This document shows positions 47,640 through 61,500 of a stretch of 64,000 nt of DNA, one piece after another. The stretch's first letter is position 1. Each line of letters opens with the position of its first letter. This DNA comes from Halichondria panicea (lineage: Eukaryota; Porifera; Demospongiae; Suberitida; Halichondriidae). Where the stretch lies: positions 7,927,273-7,991,272 of the forward strand of contig NC_087378.1 in the NCBI RefSeq assembly GCF_963675165.1. Direction: 5' to 3'. Below the pieces are notes generated by a model. It was not told the DNA's origin and made no database searches. It saw only the letters and a list, made by a program, of their open reading frames with translations. Position numbers and translations under genes: made by a program.

Positions 47640-49200
47640 GGTATCAGTACACGTAGCAGTTTTGTTCCAACTCAGTCTGCCCTAAGACCCCCAAGTTTTC
47701 AGTATTTGCAAGACAAGACAGGAAATACATACCACAAGTATTTTAATGGTATTCATAAGGATGACATCACAAAAACATTGTTTTAATGAGATTCATAATG
47801 ATGACACCCTACAACTCTGTCAGATTGTAGTGAAGGGTGATTTTTTTCTGAATTTCCAAAGCTCATAACACAGACCATTTACTGAACTAGAACCTGTTAC
47901 TAGGAGATAAATTAGTTCAATATGGAATGTATTGACTCAGCAAGTTTGGACTGGATTGAGATAGTGTGAACAGCTTGCGCAAACTCTCAAATTCATTCAT
48001 TCATTCTGAATAATCTCTGTGGTTGGTGGAACTCATGGCTGCATATCTCCAGATGTGAATGGAACCAGAGACTGCCTAAAGTATCAACTAGTGCATCTGA
48101 TGCATGTGCATGCTTAGCAGCAAACTAGAAGGCTTGAAGTCATTCATGAAGTGTTCTATGCTATTGCCAAGTTGCGTATTTATTTCAAAGTTTGTGTAAC
48201 TGCTTTACAAACACCATTCATTTGTATGGCATTTACCTTGAATATGTTGTAATTTAGATCCTTTTGATTTGATCAACCAATTTTTAGCTTGCTACGTTGA
48301 TGGTGAACAGCTTGCTCAAACTCTCGAACTTTCCGCAATCGTTTTCACAACTTAATGCCAGTTTGACCCAAATTCATATTTTAAAGTGTTTATCGTATGT
48401 TAAACTGTCTTCTTATTACATATTTCAACTTAGATAGCTCTAAAAACCTTTACTTTTATCAGAAACAAAGAAAAACTGTTCTCATTAATATATTCATGAG
48501 GCAACTTGTAGCACTTCCTGTCTTACAACATTTGGGGTCTTAGGGCAGACTGACTGCAAGAAATTTGCAGCCCAATCAGATTGCTGCGTTCAAGTGGGAA
48601 ACCTTACAGCTCAATTTAGCTGACAAGGCGAGCTGGGACACTGTATTTCTCTGGAGAATGCAGAAACAGCTCCTGCTGGATATCTAGGCTACTAGAAAAG
48701 AAGCATAGTCTATCTTAGCATCTATGAATGAAGCTTTAACAGTAGTATCTTTGTATTAATTAATTAAAAGGACTTGTCTTTGTTTTAAGTTTTGTTGTGC
48801 TACCAATAAGATTAGATCATTAGTTTGGACAAAACCTGTGTTATGTATGCCTTCTTTGGTCTTCAAAAAAGCTTCTCCAGAAGTCTTGGGGTAGTCTTAT
48901 AGCTGGCTGTACCTCTCCTTGTGCTAGATGTCTAACTATTATGAAAAAGTTTATTTCTGCCTGTACTAAATCTTGTATTACAGGCTACAGTATTCTTCTA
49001 CTTTCTCTAAGAGTCTGAGGTCTTTCTTGAATTCCAAAACAACTATAGCTAGATCCAGTCAGCTAGAATAGCCATCCAAATAGTTAATTGATTTCTTTAT
49101 ATTGCACCCCTGAGCCATGCGGTTGTCAGCCACTTAAGATTAAACAATATTCATACTCTGTCTCAAGTACCAGTGGAACAAAACTGCTACGTGTACTGTG
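47640..49200. repeat. large nested inverted-repeat block
   Basis: CAGTACACGTAGCAGTTTTG at 47646 continues for 25 bp and is perfectly inverted at 49171-49195. Inside it, CAGTCTGCCCTAAGACCCCC near 47671 is inverted near 48540. A third pair, GCAATCTGATTGGGCTGCAA near 46379, is inverted near 48572, outside the right side of the inner pair. No coding ORF is present from 45755 to 49523. Confidence 0.75.
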
Positions 49201-49362
49201 TTTTGCAAGTTGCTTGTCATTGTGCACAGTAAATGGGCATTGTCTATAGTACTACTGAGTCTGTAGTAAAGTGAATGTGTCTATTCAGCAAAAAAAATTA
49301 ATTTGCTAACTTAGTTAGCTAAGCTGTTAGTGTATAGGGTTGAATATTGGGTTTGATAATTT

Positions 49363-49374
49363 TGCGCATGCGCA
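49363..49374. promoter_or_regulatory. NRF-1 palindrome upstream of the hydrolase-like gene
   Basis: TGCGCATGCGCA lies 150 bp before the start codon at 49524. It is identical to the site in the coiled-coil/PREP promoter. Confidence 0.65.
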
Positions 49375-49523
49375 AACAGTTAGCCACGTGGAATTAGTTA
49401 TTGGACACGCCCACTCGTAGGAAGGCACCTGATGAGTAGGCGGAGTTGTCCAATTTCTAGCCGGAGCCCATCCACGTGGCATAGCAATGATTATGGGCGT
49501 GGCATCTAGCCTCAATCTTCATC

Positions 49524-52248
49524 ATGCCTCTCAAGCAAAGATCTGGAAAAGTTAAAGAAACTAACAAATCAGTACCTGCTGAGCCTTCTGACAAGCCTGG
49601 AGAAGAGTCCAAGGAACAGAAGCAGCCTAACCCACCCACTGAGAGGCAACAAAAGAGGGGAGGAAGATGCTCATCCCTGCTGAAGAAGTTTGGGTACTTT
49701 TCTCTCATCATCATTGTCCCTACTGTACTCAACTATGCTGCTCTCAACCAGGAAGCTAAGGCACTAGTACCCGAAGGTCAGCAGGTCATAATGGTGGATG
49801 GTAGATATTGAAGATGTGCACTGTAAACAGCATTGGAGGATGTATTATTCATGCTATAAAGTATCGTCATAGCACTGTAGTCAAGTCTATTTATTCGCAC
49901 ATGTAGATGGAGTACTGTATGATATTGGATGGGGCCAGAAACTACTCTTACGCTGTACTGGAGAGGGTCTGCCCACAGGTGATGAGTATCCATAAGTATA
50001 ATTATGTAAGGCTTATATATGCATGCTTCGCTATGCTGATACAGTTGTGTTGGAGGCGCCCATTGGACAGAGCTCGGATGTATGGAGTCTAGTGCAGCCT
50101 CTGCTGGCTAAGAGGACAAGAGTGAGTGCTATGACAAGTTGGGAGCATATAGAACTACATAATTATGGGAAAATACGTTTGTAGCCTTTATAGTGATAAT
50201 AATTATACCAAGGCCTCCTAGGGGGTATTATATTTTTTCAAGAATCATCAAAGGTAGTATTTCATCTAAAAATGTACTAACCTCTTTTACAGCTGGTCCA
50301 TCAACGTCTTTTTTATCTTGCAGGTGTGCTTGTATGACCGGGCTGGTCTTGGTTTCAGCGACAGAGGACACAGGGTTAGCAAGTTATGGCCCTTCTCCCG
50401 ACATTGTATATATATCAGTATAATTATACAAATGCTTTATAATCTTAGAATATATCAGAGTATGCTAACGACATGAGTGAGGCAGCCCTGGACAGAGGCA
50501 GGACTGAGGTGTCCACTGTTGAAAGGTGCTCAGAGCAGCTGTAAATTAAATAAAGCCCCAATACTTTAGAAAACTGGACCCATTTTTGCTAAATAGTGTG
50601 AATTCACCTGAAGGGTTAAGGTCTATTTGCTTTAGTTTTATTGTTGCTATACTTGTTGAAGTCTAACCCACCTCTTTTCTTCCTTTATTGTCTCCCAGGA
50701 TGGCGGACGATCTTCACCGCCTGCTCTCCTACTCTACTAACCAGCCCAAGCCACTGCTACTGGTGGGTGTGGACTTCTCCACCTTCATATCACGCTTCTA
50801 CACACAGCTCTATGAACAGTGAGTGAGCTTACACAACTAATCAATGTCTATGACACGTAGACCTGGCCTGACTGTTGTTCCTATAAATGTAACATAATTA
50901 ATTAACTAGCAGCTATTTCCTGTACATGTATGACTATAGCATCTCAGTACCGTTACATAACTTGCGTATACCTCACCCTTAAGTATAATTATGTGCTACA
51001 TGTATTGAGTTATTGTTTTTTTAATCCACGTAAAGTGAAGTTGCTGGACTCTTCCTTATCGACCCTGCAATAGAGAACCTCTTGGACTTTGATCCCTCGT
51101 CTGAGACCACACCCACTAGCACTGAGCAGCCCGAGTCGTTAGGATGGCCTGAGTTCTGGAACAGCAAATTAGTACCCTCAATTCACGGGAAGTGGCTCTC
51201 CTCGGCAATAGGATTCACTAGAATAGCCGTGATGGTTGGGCTCTCATCTGCGCTTGAAGAACCAAGCCTGAAAGAGATATTGCCAAATGATGTGATTCTG
51301 AGAAAAGTGAGTAACTAAATAATGGGCTCTCAAAATCACGATCATGTATATAGTTGTAGTAAGAAGCTAACTTATTCTTCAGTATGGGAGCTTAATATTA
51401 TTGTTAGCAGATATAAGACAATCAGAAAATGGTACATATAGCTGTGAATTACAGTCAGCCTTGAGCTAACTTTGATGTGCTAGCTTTCATGCCCATGGAA
51501 TGTATTAATTTTTCCTCATAGAAACACTTTCTGTGTCAGCCGAAACACCAATCTTCAGCATACGAAGAGATGAGACAAATGAACCGATCCATGAACCAAG
51601 TCAAGTCAGTAGCATATAGTTGTTACTTGTATAGTTCCCTCCTATTGACTGTACATACATACATACAAGCTTGCCTGAGCCTCTATCTTAATTTGTAAAA
51701 ACTAAATATATATTTGTCACACACAGGACTGTACTACAAGTGAAACCATTTCCCAGGGACCTCCCTATTGTAATAGCAACCTTCAAAGACGGAGACTCTT
51801 CTAGCAAACTGAAAAAGGTACAAGTATAAATTATGTAGATATGTGCGTGTGTACAAACTATTACATAACAACTAGAGTCGTTGTAGTTGGCATCTTAATT
51901 AATGCTGCATGCATGTACCCCTGTATTCTAAAGGGTATCTTTATGCAGTATCGATCCCCCTTGTTTTCTGTATCTTCTTCTGTATCACAATAATTATTGA
52001 ACTTATAATTATTACCTGATATTATATATAGAGCTCATGCACATTTCTCTCTCGATCTCTCTCTCTCTTGATCCCAGACCTGGACAGCTGGTCAGAACAT
52101 GCTCTCCCAGACACTCCTGCCCAGCAGTAAACACATCCTCCTGCCAGGAGAGGACTACCTCTCGCTCTACCAGCACTCACAACAAGTCGCCATTGCCATC
52201 CTCTCGGCAGTAGAAAACTGGAGAAAGAAATCAGAACTGCCTGCTTAG
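49524..52248 (+). CDS. membrane-anchored alpha/beta-hydrolase-like protein, catalytic residues replaced
   Basis: Ten exons, 49524-49776, 49907-49978, 50045-50121, 50324-50374, 50449-50525, 50699-50818, 51036-51306, 51522-51604, 51727-51817 and 52078-52248, give 421 residues in frame. A charged, Pro-rich N-terminus is followed by a membrane helix (FGYFSLIIIVPTVLNYAAL, about residues 56-75). The fold then reads as alpha/beta-hydrolase: GEGLPTVVLEAPIG, WSLVQPLLAKRTRVCLYDRAG, and LLLVG before the nucleophile elbow. Homologs have GHSxGG here; this protein has GVDFST, so Ser is replaced by Asp. Near the end the block SKHILLPGEDYLSLYQHSQQ aligns with the family's SGH-containing block, with DY in place of GH. 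By eye, two of three triad residues are lost. It is probably a pseudoenzyme; the substrate or partner is unknown. Confidence 0.85.
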
Positions 52249-52594
52249 AACTAATGTTGATCAGTGCACGGAGATAATCATGGTTTTAGTAGGGTCATTT
52301 TGATTTACACATGTACCGTTTACATATTCAATTTCACTACTTCTTTTGATAATAATTATGTATTATAATTATGTGCATTACACTGTATATACAAGGACAA
52401 TTCAATAATTATAGTGACTTGTGAGATGTGAATAAGAGAGAACAATCGAAGTTCTGATCGTAGAAAGAACATAACTTTGTGGTCAATTTAGGAGAGAAAA
52501 AAAACTAATTGTGTAAAATTCGATTGGACAATAAAATGAAAAAGGCAGGGATTGGCTGCCACAGAGAAATATTTGCATATAATATCTTACAAAA
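52249..52594. other. convergent 3' flank between hydrolase-like gene and GTF3C2
   Basis: These 346 bp lie between two stop codons. AAAAACTAATTGTGTAAAAT near 52500 also occurs near 43110, inside a longer 26-bp shared stretch, so a dispersed repeat remnant is present. Nothing else is seen. Confidence 0.5.
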
Positions 52595-55500
52595 CTAGCA
52601 TACAGTTGACTGGTAACAATATGTGGAGAAAAAGCGAGCAGGTTTTTGTATGGGGGCTTGTATGTGTAGTAGTTGCACTAGTCCAGTGTTGGACCCGACC
52701 ATCATCCACTCATAGCTGCTCTCGTTAGGGCTCCACACCACCTGTGTGTGTGTGTGGGTGTGTGTCTGTGTGTGTGTGTGGGTGTGGGAGGCTAAGCTTT
52801 GTGAGTGTTACATAGACAAGTCCAAGGCTGTCTATTGAACACTCACAAAGCTTAACCTTAAAATGGAAGGCCAGGCAGCAGGGTCCCTCGAACAATTTGT
52901 GTACAAAACAACCCCTACAAAGGAGGCCAGCCACCTTTAAATACTGACCAAAACTTATGTTGTAAAGAAGTTCCACTAGTACAGAATTAGGGACAGTTCA
53001 CCGGCCAATGAATGAACACACCTTGGTGGTAGCTTGCAGAGGAGTGTCATCAGGTAAGAGTTGACTGTGTCTCTGGAACACCTCCGTCCCGGGGGAAGGA
53101 GTGAGGACGAGACGATGTGTCTGTACCAGCTCAGAGATGGGCGGGGCAGAGGAAGTGGGGGTAGCCGTGGGAGACACGGGCTCTCTGTGGTTCAGCCACA
53201 CAATCTAAAGGAAGGGATGTTCATACAATTGATTTGTTATGCAATCTTTGGCCACCACCATACACCAGGTGACTTTCAGGCAATTCATTGCATACAACCA
53301 CCAATGTAGGCAACGATTTGCCTGAAAGTTGCCTAGTGTATGGTGGCCTAGTGTATGGTGGCCTGATGTATGGTGGCCTAGTGTATGGTGGCCTGATGTA
53401 TGGTGGCCTGGTGTATGGTGGCCTGGTGTATGGTGGCCTAGTGTATGGTGGCCTAGTGTATGGTGGCCTAGTGTATGGTGGCCTAGTGTATGGTGGCCTA
53501 GTGTATGGTGGCCTAGTGTATGGTGGCCTTAAGGATACAAGTGAAACAAATGTTGTCTGTAACACCAGAGGATGGACACAATAACCCAAACGCCCACTCA
53601 CCTCTCGTTTAATGCCTTTCTTTCGTGCTCTGTCGATGATGACATTAGAGAGGTGTAAATGAGAGGGTAGAGTGACCATGCCCACCTCCCCACTGTACGA
53701 GCCAGCCGCCACTCTGTCCGACCAATGACAATAGCTCACACTCTGCAGGGAAATAATTATACGTAATATCTAATTTTGAAAACACATGGTGGTATGTAGT
53801 TCAATTCATCTATCAAAATGTTCGACTTTTTACGTAATTGTGACTCACGGTGATAGGTGCTGAGCAGTGGAGGAGGTTCTTGGAGGGTCTGCTCCCACTG
53901 GAGGCATGATGGTAGGAGAGACAGGGGACAGGGGAGTTAGCTGCAGCTCCAGCTGTGCCATCACTGTGAAACAGCACCTCGTTCCAGAGAAGAGGCCACT
54001 TGGAGCTCAACAGCATACCTGAGCAATCATGAATGGTGGTGTTCTAGATTTAGTTGAGGCATTTAGTTTCATCAGCATATGCATACATTAGCTAATTGTA
54101 ATAATAATATTATAGGCTCCTTAATCTCTTTACTAGCTACACATGGTATGTACAGTAGAGACATTGCCACTCAAGCTAGAGCTAGTGATGAACTGCCACT
54201 CAAGCTAGTGATAAACTGGTTATACCCTTTTCCTGTTTCTCTAGAGGTGAGTAAGGCTGTCGCAAGTCCCACAGACAACCACACTTGTCATAGCCACCTG
54301 AGGAGACAAGAGTGTACTTAATAGTTTCTGGATACTTGTTTGAATGTGTGGCCTTCTACAGAACACTAGTAAAAGTGCTAAGCATACTGTCAAATCAACG
54401 TATATGCATAGCTATATACTATGACATGGCGTTCTGACCTGTGAAGATATAATTGTGATCATGTGGGCACCATGAGACAGTCTTGCAGGGAGCCTTGTGT
54501 GCAGTCAGCTGAGTCATGGGGTGGATCACCAGACCCTTCTCTCTGGAGCAGAGTGCTGGAAGTGCCACACACGTGTTCTCCAGGTCCCACACACACACCA
54601 CTCCTAATGGCAGAGGATTACGTTATAATAGACAAGTCCTCACAAATACAGTGAATATAGTGGGGGGGGGGGGGGGCAGAACATTGCACACAGTCTTGTA
54701 GGAGGGCCCGGGAAATGTTTAGATGAATGAGATCGTATATCTGATGCATTCTTAGGCACTATAATTTAACCGAAAAATTTTCCTTAACTGAAAAATTTAT
54801 TGTGGAATGTCAGTGCTGCATTTTTGGAAAGTATAGAATTCATTCTTGTTAGATGTTTCCTTGCATAAGCTCTAAAGGTTGTACTAACCATTTGAGTATC
54901 CGGCCGCTATCCGAGTGTACTTGTTACCAGGCAACCAATCCAGACAAAGACACTGACCAAATTCTGACCAATCAGATATCCCTGCTCCTGAGGGCACCAG
55001 CAGTGCAGCCTCGCTCTCCAGGGACACGATGAGGTGGTTTGGACTAGTAGCTGAGGCTTTCTTCTTTTTGTTAGCCTTCTCAGAAAACTGTTGACTCAGT
55101 TCTTCCGGTTGGAGTATCCTGAAAGTGTACAATCATGTAGATAGTAGATTGATAAACTACAGATACGTACTATATACTAGCTCTTTAACTTAGATCTGTA
55201 ACTAGAGTTCAAAGCTTAGAAGGAGAGCTCATCCAGATGGTATGCTCAAATACCAAGTTTAGAATGGGCAATAATGTGATAATTTTTGGAAAAAGACCAC
55301 GGGCTATTATACTTACACTAAAATCCTGACAGTTCCATCACTGCAAGCCACACCCAGCACACCCAGTCGTTTCCCCGCCCCCCTACTGCCAGACCACCTC
55401 ACTGAGGGACACCATTTCATGTCTCTGATGACACCATAGTTGTGAGCTAGCCCCAGGACAAACTGGGTAGTTGGAGTGTGCCCCTTCTCATTAGTGAGAG

Positions 55501-58500
55501 CCCCCACCTTCCAGAATTGAAGGAGGCCAGGTTGAGTGATGGGATACTTGATCTGAAAGGTCTGAGAGAAAAATCACAGAAGAAAGTAAACAGACAAAGT
55601 TGTAGTATATAATTTATACAGCATAAACTTCTACTTGTGAACTGAAACAGTGTACATACACAGGTTATAAAGAAGTACATACAAGCTATCTAAGGAGCAA
55701 TCTCCGCACCTCATCCAGGCCCTTGTATGCAGCCAATGCCACGTAGTGTTCAGTTGCCTCTCCCTCCACTGGCAGCCAGTCCATACTCCACACTGGACCA
55801 CCTGTATACATCACCGCCCCCGTCACACCCTCACAACCCTCACAGGCACTGAAGAGTGAGAGGGTGTGGGGCTCCGTCTCCTCTGACTCTGCCTTAGTGG
55901 CAACTATGAATGGCATAGACTGTTTGCACTCAGGTAGGTACATTGCAAGGTCACTATAAGGGACAAAGTACATGATAAAGTTATGGTCTTGCCAAAAGCA
56001 CACAAAAAAGTACAGTGTATAGTTGTACAGAAGAAAGTAATGGAAGGCTAATATGAACAACACTAATAATACTATATACACACACAGCAACTATTTGTCA
56101 CCTCTTAGAGGAGACCTTCTTCCAGTGTTGAGCCTTGACAGTCCACTCCTCCCCAGCCAGTACCTCTCGTCCCTCGTACAGCTGAGACCACACCTCCCGT
56201 ACCTTATCCCGATATCCTCCATAGTTAGTAGGCACGTTATGGACCCACTTGGCCGCAAGGTGAGCTTTGTGCGAGCGACTAGCACTGATGCTTTTTTTAG
56301 GGGGATCTTCAATTTCGTCTTTTTCTGCCTCCCAGTCGTCATGGACATCACCGTCCGAGTCATCCGGCTCTTCACCAGGTACATACTCGTGATCAGTCAC
56401 ATTCTAGTGTTGTGTGTATGTGGGTGGTGTGTGTGCGGGTGGTGTGTGTGCGTGTGTGTGGGTGTGGGTGTGGGTGTGTAGATGTAGTTCAACATGCATG
56501 GTCTTTAATCAAGCCACAGCACGAAAAAGAGCATTTTTTACTTTTGAATCGAGACAATCTAACTAAGTCCAGCTAGCTAGCAAAATTTTCCTTCTGGAAA
56601 AAATTTCAGTCCATATATACATGTAGTGATGATTTTGTTTTACACGTATAAGTTTACGTTGCTGCGTAAGATGAGAAAACTTTCCCAAGCAGCAGCTGTA
56701 TATATAATACATGTGTACAGGTAGACTCACCATCAGCTCAGGGTCTTCGTTTGGATGCTTGCCCTTGATGTGATTCTCAAACCTCTTCACTCCTTTGAGG
56801 ACTTGTTTGCAAACAGGGCACTGGAATTTGTTAGGGTTGGTGTCACGATGCCTGGCCATGTGGTATTTGAGTCCTGGCAATGTTTTGAAGGTCTTCTCAC
56901 AGCCCTGTGCATGGAGACATAGCATAGCATAGATTCGGCTATTAGCTTAAGCTATCAGACATACACAATGCGTTTTAAACTGTATGCAGATACAGGCAAG
57001 CCCTAAAGACTATAATATGACATTTGTATCATACTTGCTATTATTATACACTGTTGAGCCTATAATTATAGTTGACAGTGACACCAAAATCACCACAATG
57101 TCCCCATTGGTGCATGACTGTCCACATACAAAACAGTACTGGCAGTAGAATGGAAGCATCACGCCCCCCAAAAAAGAAACCAAATATTACCTCATGAGGG
57201 CACTCGACAATCTCCTTTCTGACGAAGGCAGCCCTAAGCTCAGCGGTGATGCTGACCACACCCACTTTCGGTGCACTCGGTGAAGGGGAGGGGGTGGTGA
57301 TCTTAGTGTTGCTGCTAGACGATGGGAGGGAGGCACCCGGAGTGTCTACAGGAATGATCAAGGCAGCCATTTTCTTAGTGGCTTTGGTAGCAGCCCTGCG
57401 TGGTGGGAGGGGCTTGGAGGGATCCCGTACGGCTTCAAGGGAGGGAGACTGCAATGCGTGTGTGTGTGTGTGTGTGCGGTATAATGTATACACATATGCC
57501 ACACACACTGATCATCAAGCAAACAAACAACAGTTACAGTATACAAAACTAAACAATATTATACATGTACATAGCTATATCGACCTAGTACACCATACAT
57601 GTACATGTAGCGTAAATAGAGTATCTTGAACGTCCATAACTTTAGTTCTGTTAGTTCAATAACGTTAATTTTATGATTTTCTGAAAGCTTAGAAGGCAGA
57701 TGGCATGCTCAAAAACCAAATTTTGAATGGACCATAATTCTCTATTTTCGGGAAAAGACCATGGACTATAACCCATGGTATTTTGTCAAAAACAGGCCAA
57801 AAAATATACTTTTGATTTTTAATACATCATCTGAAAGGCCTCTCTCTAAGCTTTCAGAAAAACATAAAATTAAATTTATTGGGCCAACGACTAAAGTTAT
57901 GGCCATTCAAAGATGCTCTATTTAACGCTAGGTATAAGCTTTATCGTCAACAATAATTTGAATTCTCTATAGTGACTACAAGAGCATGAATGCTTCTGTT
58001 GTTGCTTACCCTCGAGGGTTGAGGTGGAGGGGAGATGTGGGTGTAGCGGAGGTGGTACTTTAGTCCTGCCTCGGACCTGTATTCCTTGTCGCAGTGGGGA
58101 CATCGCACGGTGAAGGACTCCTCATCCTGAGAGGGAGGGGGGGGCGGTTATAAACTGATACTTTTACCCATTCATTATGTAACATATTCATACTTCAGCC
58201 AAATTCCATGTAGTAGTAACTTAGCAACTGACATGTGCAAGTGTGAAAGCACTAAGTGTACGCAACCACATAATTATACTATCCTAAAACATATGTACAC
58301 ACAAGTAGTTACCTTGTTGCATCTGTTCCAGTGGTACTTGATGGCCTCCACATTGACAGCTTTGTACTCTCCACACTTGCAGCATATCACAGCCTTGGCA
58401 ATTTTGATGGCCCTCCTCCACACAGGGACACACTCGGCCATCGGGGTGTTCGCCTGAGCGGAGATACAGATACAAAGCATGTACACGTGTATACAGGATC

Positions 58501-61500
58501 TATGGCAAGACTTAAAGTTGCATGCTAACAGGCACAAAAGAATATGATATTCCACAGTTACTTTTTGAAGAGAATTTCAAATATTATTGTTTCAAATTGA
58601 GCATAGACAAGTATAAATATATAGCATACATGTACAAGTGCACAGAACGTTGACTGCGTGTATATGTAACTCACATCCAGCTGTATGGCATGTACAGAAG
58701 CGATGTGATTCACCAGACTCTTCTTGCTAGAGTATTCAGCATCACACTTGTCACACTGGAACTTCTTGCCTCCAGTTGACTTGCGTCCTTTACCGCTCCC
58801 CCCAGAGCTAGGCCCAGGCTCAGACGACACATCACCTGTCTTCTTAGGTCCTCTCTTCTTCTTAGCGGGGGAAGGAGCAATGGTGGAATCAACAACTGGT
58901 AATGAATCCTCTGGAGAGAGTTGAGACTCAGAGATAGCTTGTTCAACAGTGTCCATTTCACAATGTTCTAAGCTCAATGGCTTCTCGGTTGCTCTTTGTC
59001 TAGATCTCTTGCCAAGTTTCATCAAAGTTTCTTCAACCACCACTGAGGTTTCTGCAAGTGAAGCTTCCTTATCATTTCCCTTTGTCTTGGCATTGGACCT
59101 TGCTTTCTTCTTGGGGGAAGGTTCTGTCAAGTCTATACATTGAACAGAGGCCGAGTCTTCACTAGTGGTGGCAGCCTTTGCTCTGCCTTTACCACGAGTT
59201 GATTTCTTTCCTTTACTAGCAGTTCCTTTTTGCAGTGAGCTAGCAGCAGCCATTTCTCTGCGTCTCTTTGTCGGTCTTGTCTTGCTTGAGCTTCCGCTAG
59301 CTACTTCCTCATTGCCACTGTCCGATGAATGACTGTTATCGTTTGAGTTGGATTGGTTAAAATTCATCTCTAAGGGCATTTTTGCCTCCCCCAGTTCTGG
59401 CGTTGCAGCACAGTGTCGAGTATCCGCTGGTTTGATTGTTTGGGTATTGTCCGGTTGAAAAAGGCCAGTAACAGATGAAGTAGAATCCCTAGTGTTCAAT
59501 TTTTTCACTGGAGTTTTGGAACTGGGATTATTTAACAAGGTGTGTATTCCAATATTTGAATCAACATTGCGTCCAGAACTTGAGAACAGGCTCTGACTTA
59601 CTTGCAGTTTTGGAGATTTCTCTGCCACATGTAAAGTGCGATCGACTGAGATGGACTTGGCTCTCCGACTCTTTGGTGGTACAATGTCCCGAGTAGGCAC
59701 AGGTGTTTGTTTGGGTTTGCGTCCCACCTCTTTATCTAGATACATCTTAAGTTGTTTACTCATTTTATCCTCCGAGCTAATTTCAGCGCTACTGGCCCGA
59801 GATTGAGAAGTGACTTCAGTTGACGTACTACTAGACACTGTTGATGATGACTGTTTCAGTTTGGCTTGCTCTTGTTTTCGAGCTTTCTCAAAATTAGACT
59901 TTAAAGTTGCTTTGTCAGTTTTTTCTTTCGTTTTTGTCAGAGGAGGTGGTCCATCCAACTGTGTTAAGTATTGAATGCCTCCTGCAGTAGTTTGAGTGGT
60001 GTATGTTGCTGCACTAGGTTGCATTATCACACTGACTTTCTGTGAATTATCGCCGGCATCAGACATAGTCAAATGTTGTGGCTGTGCCTGGATAATCTGG
60101 TATGTCTGTCCGTCCTGTGTGATATACGAGGGGCTCTGTTGGGGAGCGTACTCCAGGCCCAGAGGCCGGGTCCCTTGCATTAGCATCATGCCTCCCGGCT
60201 GAACACTCTGGTAGCCCTGCACTTGAACTGAATTAGTTGGAATGCCTTGGATAATCTGAATGGGGGCCACGATGTTTTGCAGTGAGGATGGCGTCCCGTA
60301 AGTAACCATACTCGATTGAGATGGGGAAGAATTTGTGATCGAGTGGCTGGACATGCTAGAGGAGCTCGACGAAAACTCATATTGTGTCATTTTCATTCCT
60401 TTCGTTGAGTAGGACGAGGATTGACCTTTTGAACCCCTTGACGATCGAAAATGAGCAGTTGTAGAGCCGGTACGAACAGTGGTTGCTTTCTTGTCCTTTG
60501 CTCCCCCCGTCTTAGATCTGGGAGGTCGTCCGGGTCGTCCGGGTCTCCCTAGGGCAGGGGCTGTGTGTGTAGGCCCGGTCGTCTGGGTGGTGGTCCACGA
60601 TGGACTAGAGGGGGAGTTAGATGGGAGTACTATATGAGGATAATCGGTCACGTCTGATGCATTACTGTTCTTAAGTAGAGGAGGAGGCTCGGGTAGTTTG
60701 TTGCTGCTGTGTCGAGCTGAGTGCTCAGACTTGACTGGCAATATCAGCCCAGGAGGTGGTTGAACGTGTGAGGTGGCCTTGTATAATGACGTTGTGTATG
60801 GCTCGAGTGATTTCTCCTCTGAAGTAGCATCGGGTGTTTTAATAAGAGGCGGCATCTGTGGTAGAGCAGGCTTCTGCTCTGCCTCCGTCAATAAAGGTGG
60901 TGGAAGGGAATCCCTATTAAAAGTTGACGGTAAACTCTCCATTGAAATCGGCTCATAAACGTCATCCTTCACGTCTCTATTCTTCGGTGGTCTACCTCTC
61001 CTCGGAGCCGCACTACGAACTCCTAAAGTCGGACCATTTGATTTGTGTTTCTGTTTTTTCTTACTAGCACCGTACATATAGTCATCGTCAGAATCAGACA
61101 AACTATTACTGCTCCTATAGCCTCCAAATACTTCCTCTTCGAATATCAACTCTGTGCTGTTGTATTCTCCCTCGCTTTCAGAATCAGAGGACATTCTTTG
61201 CCAGGTGAGTGCTTCCTCTCCTAGCTGGATGATAGTGCTCGGTTTAGACACATCGTCTGTGGGTATGTTCTCATAGATGTGGTACTCTGATAGGGGTACC
61301 AGGACTTCCTTTACAGCTTGAGGGCCCAGTTTTGGTGAAGGAAGGGAAGTGAACATCTGTGGAGGAGGGGAAGGACAGAGATATACATGTGACATGTGAC
61401 ATGGTCAGACAATAGCTTTGTTCTAGCAAGTTGGTACGAGAATTTACAGAACTTGCTAATACGCCACCAAGACAGCTGAAACAATGCAGGCCTACTATTG

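Noticed and set aside
53221-53739. 172-codon ORF with PPYTR repeats and its antisense VYGGL ORF
   Set aside because: The 15-bp minisatellite keeps frames open; the right part is just GTF3C2 exon 53742-53602 read through into its intron.
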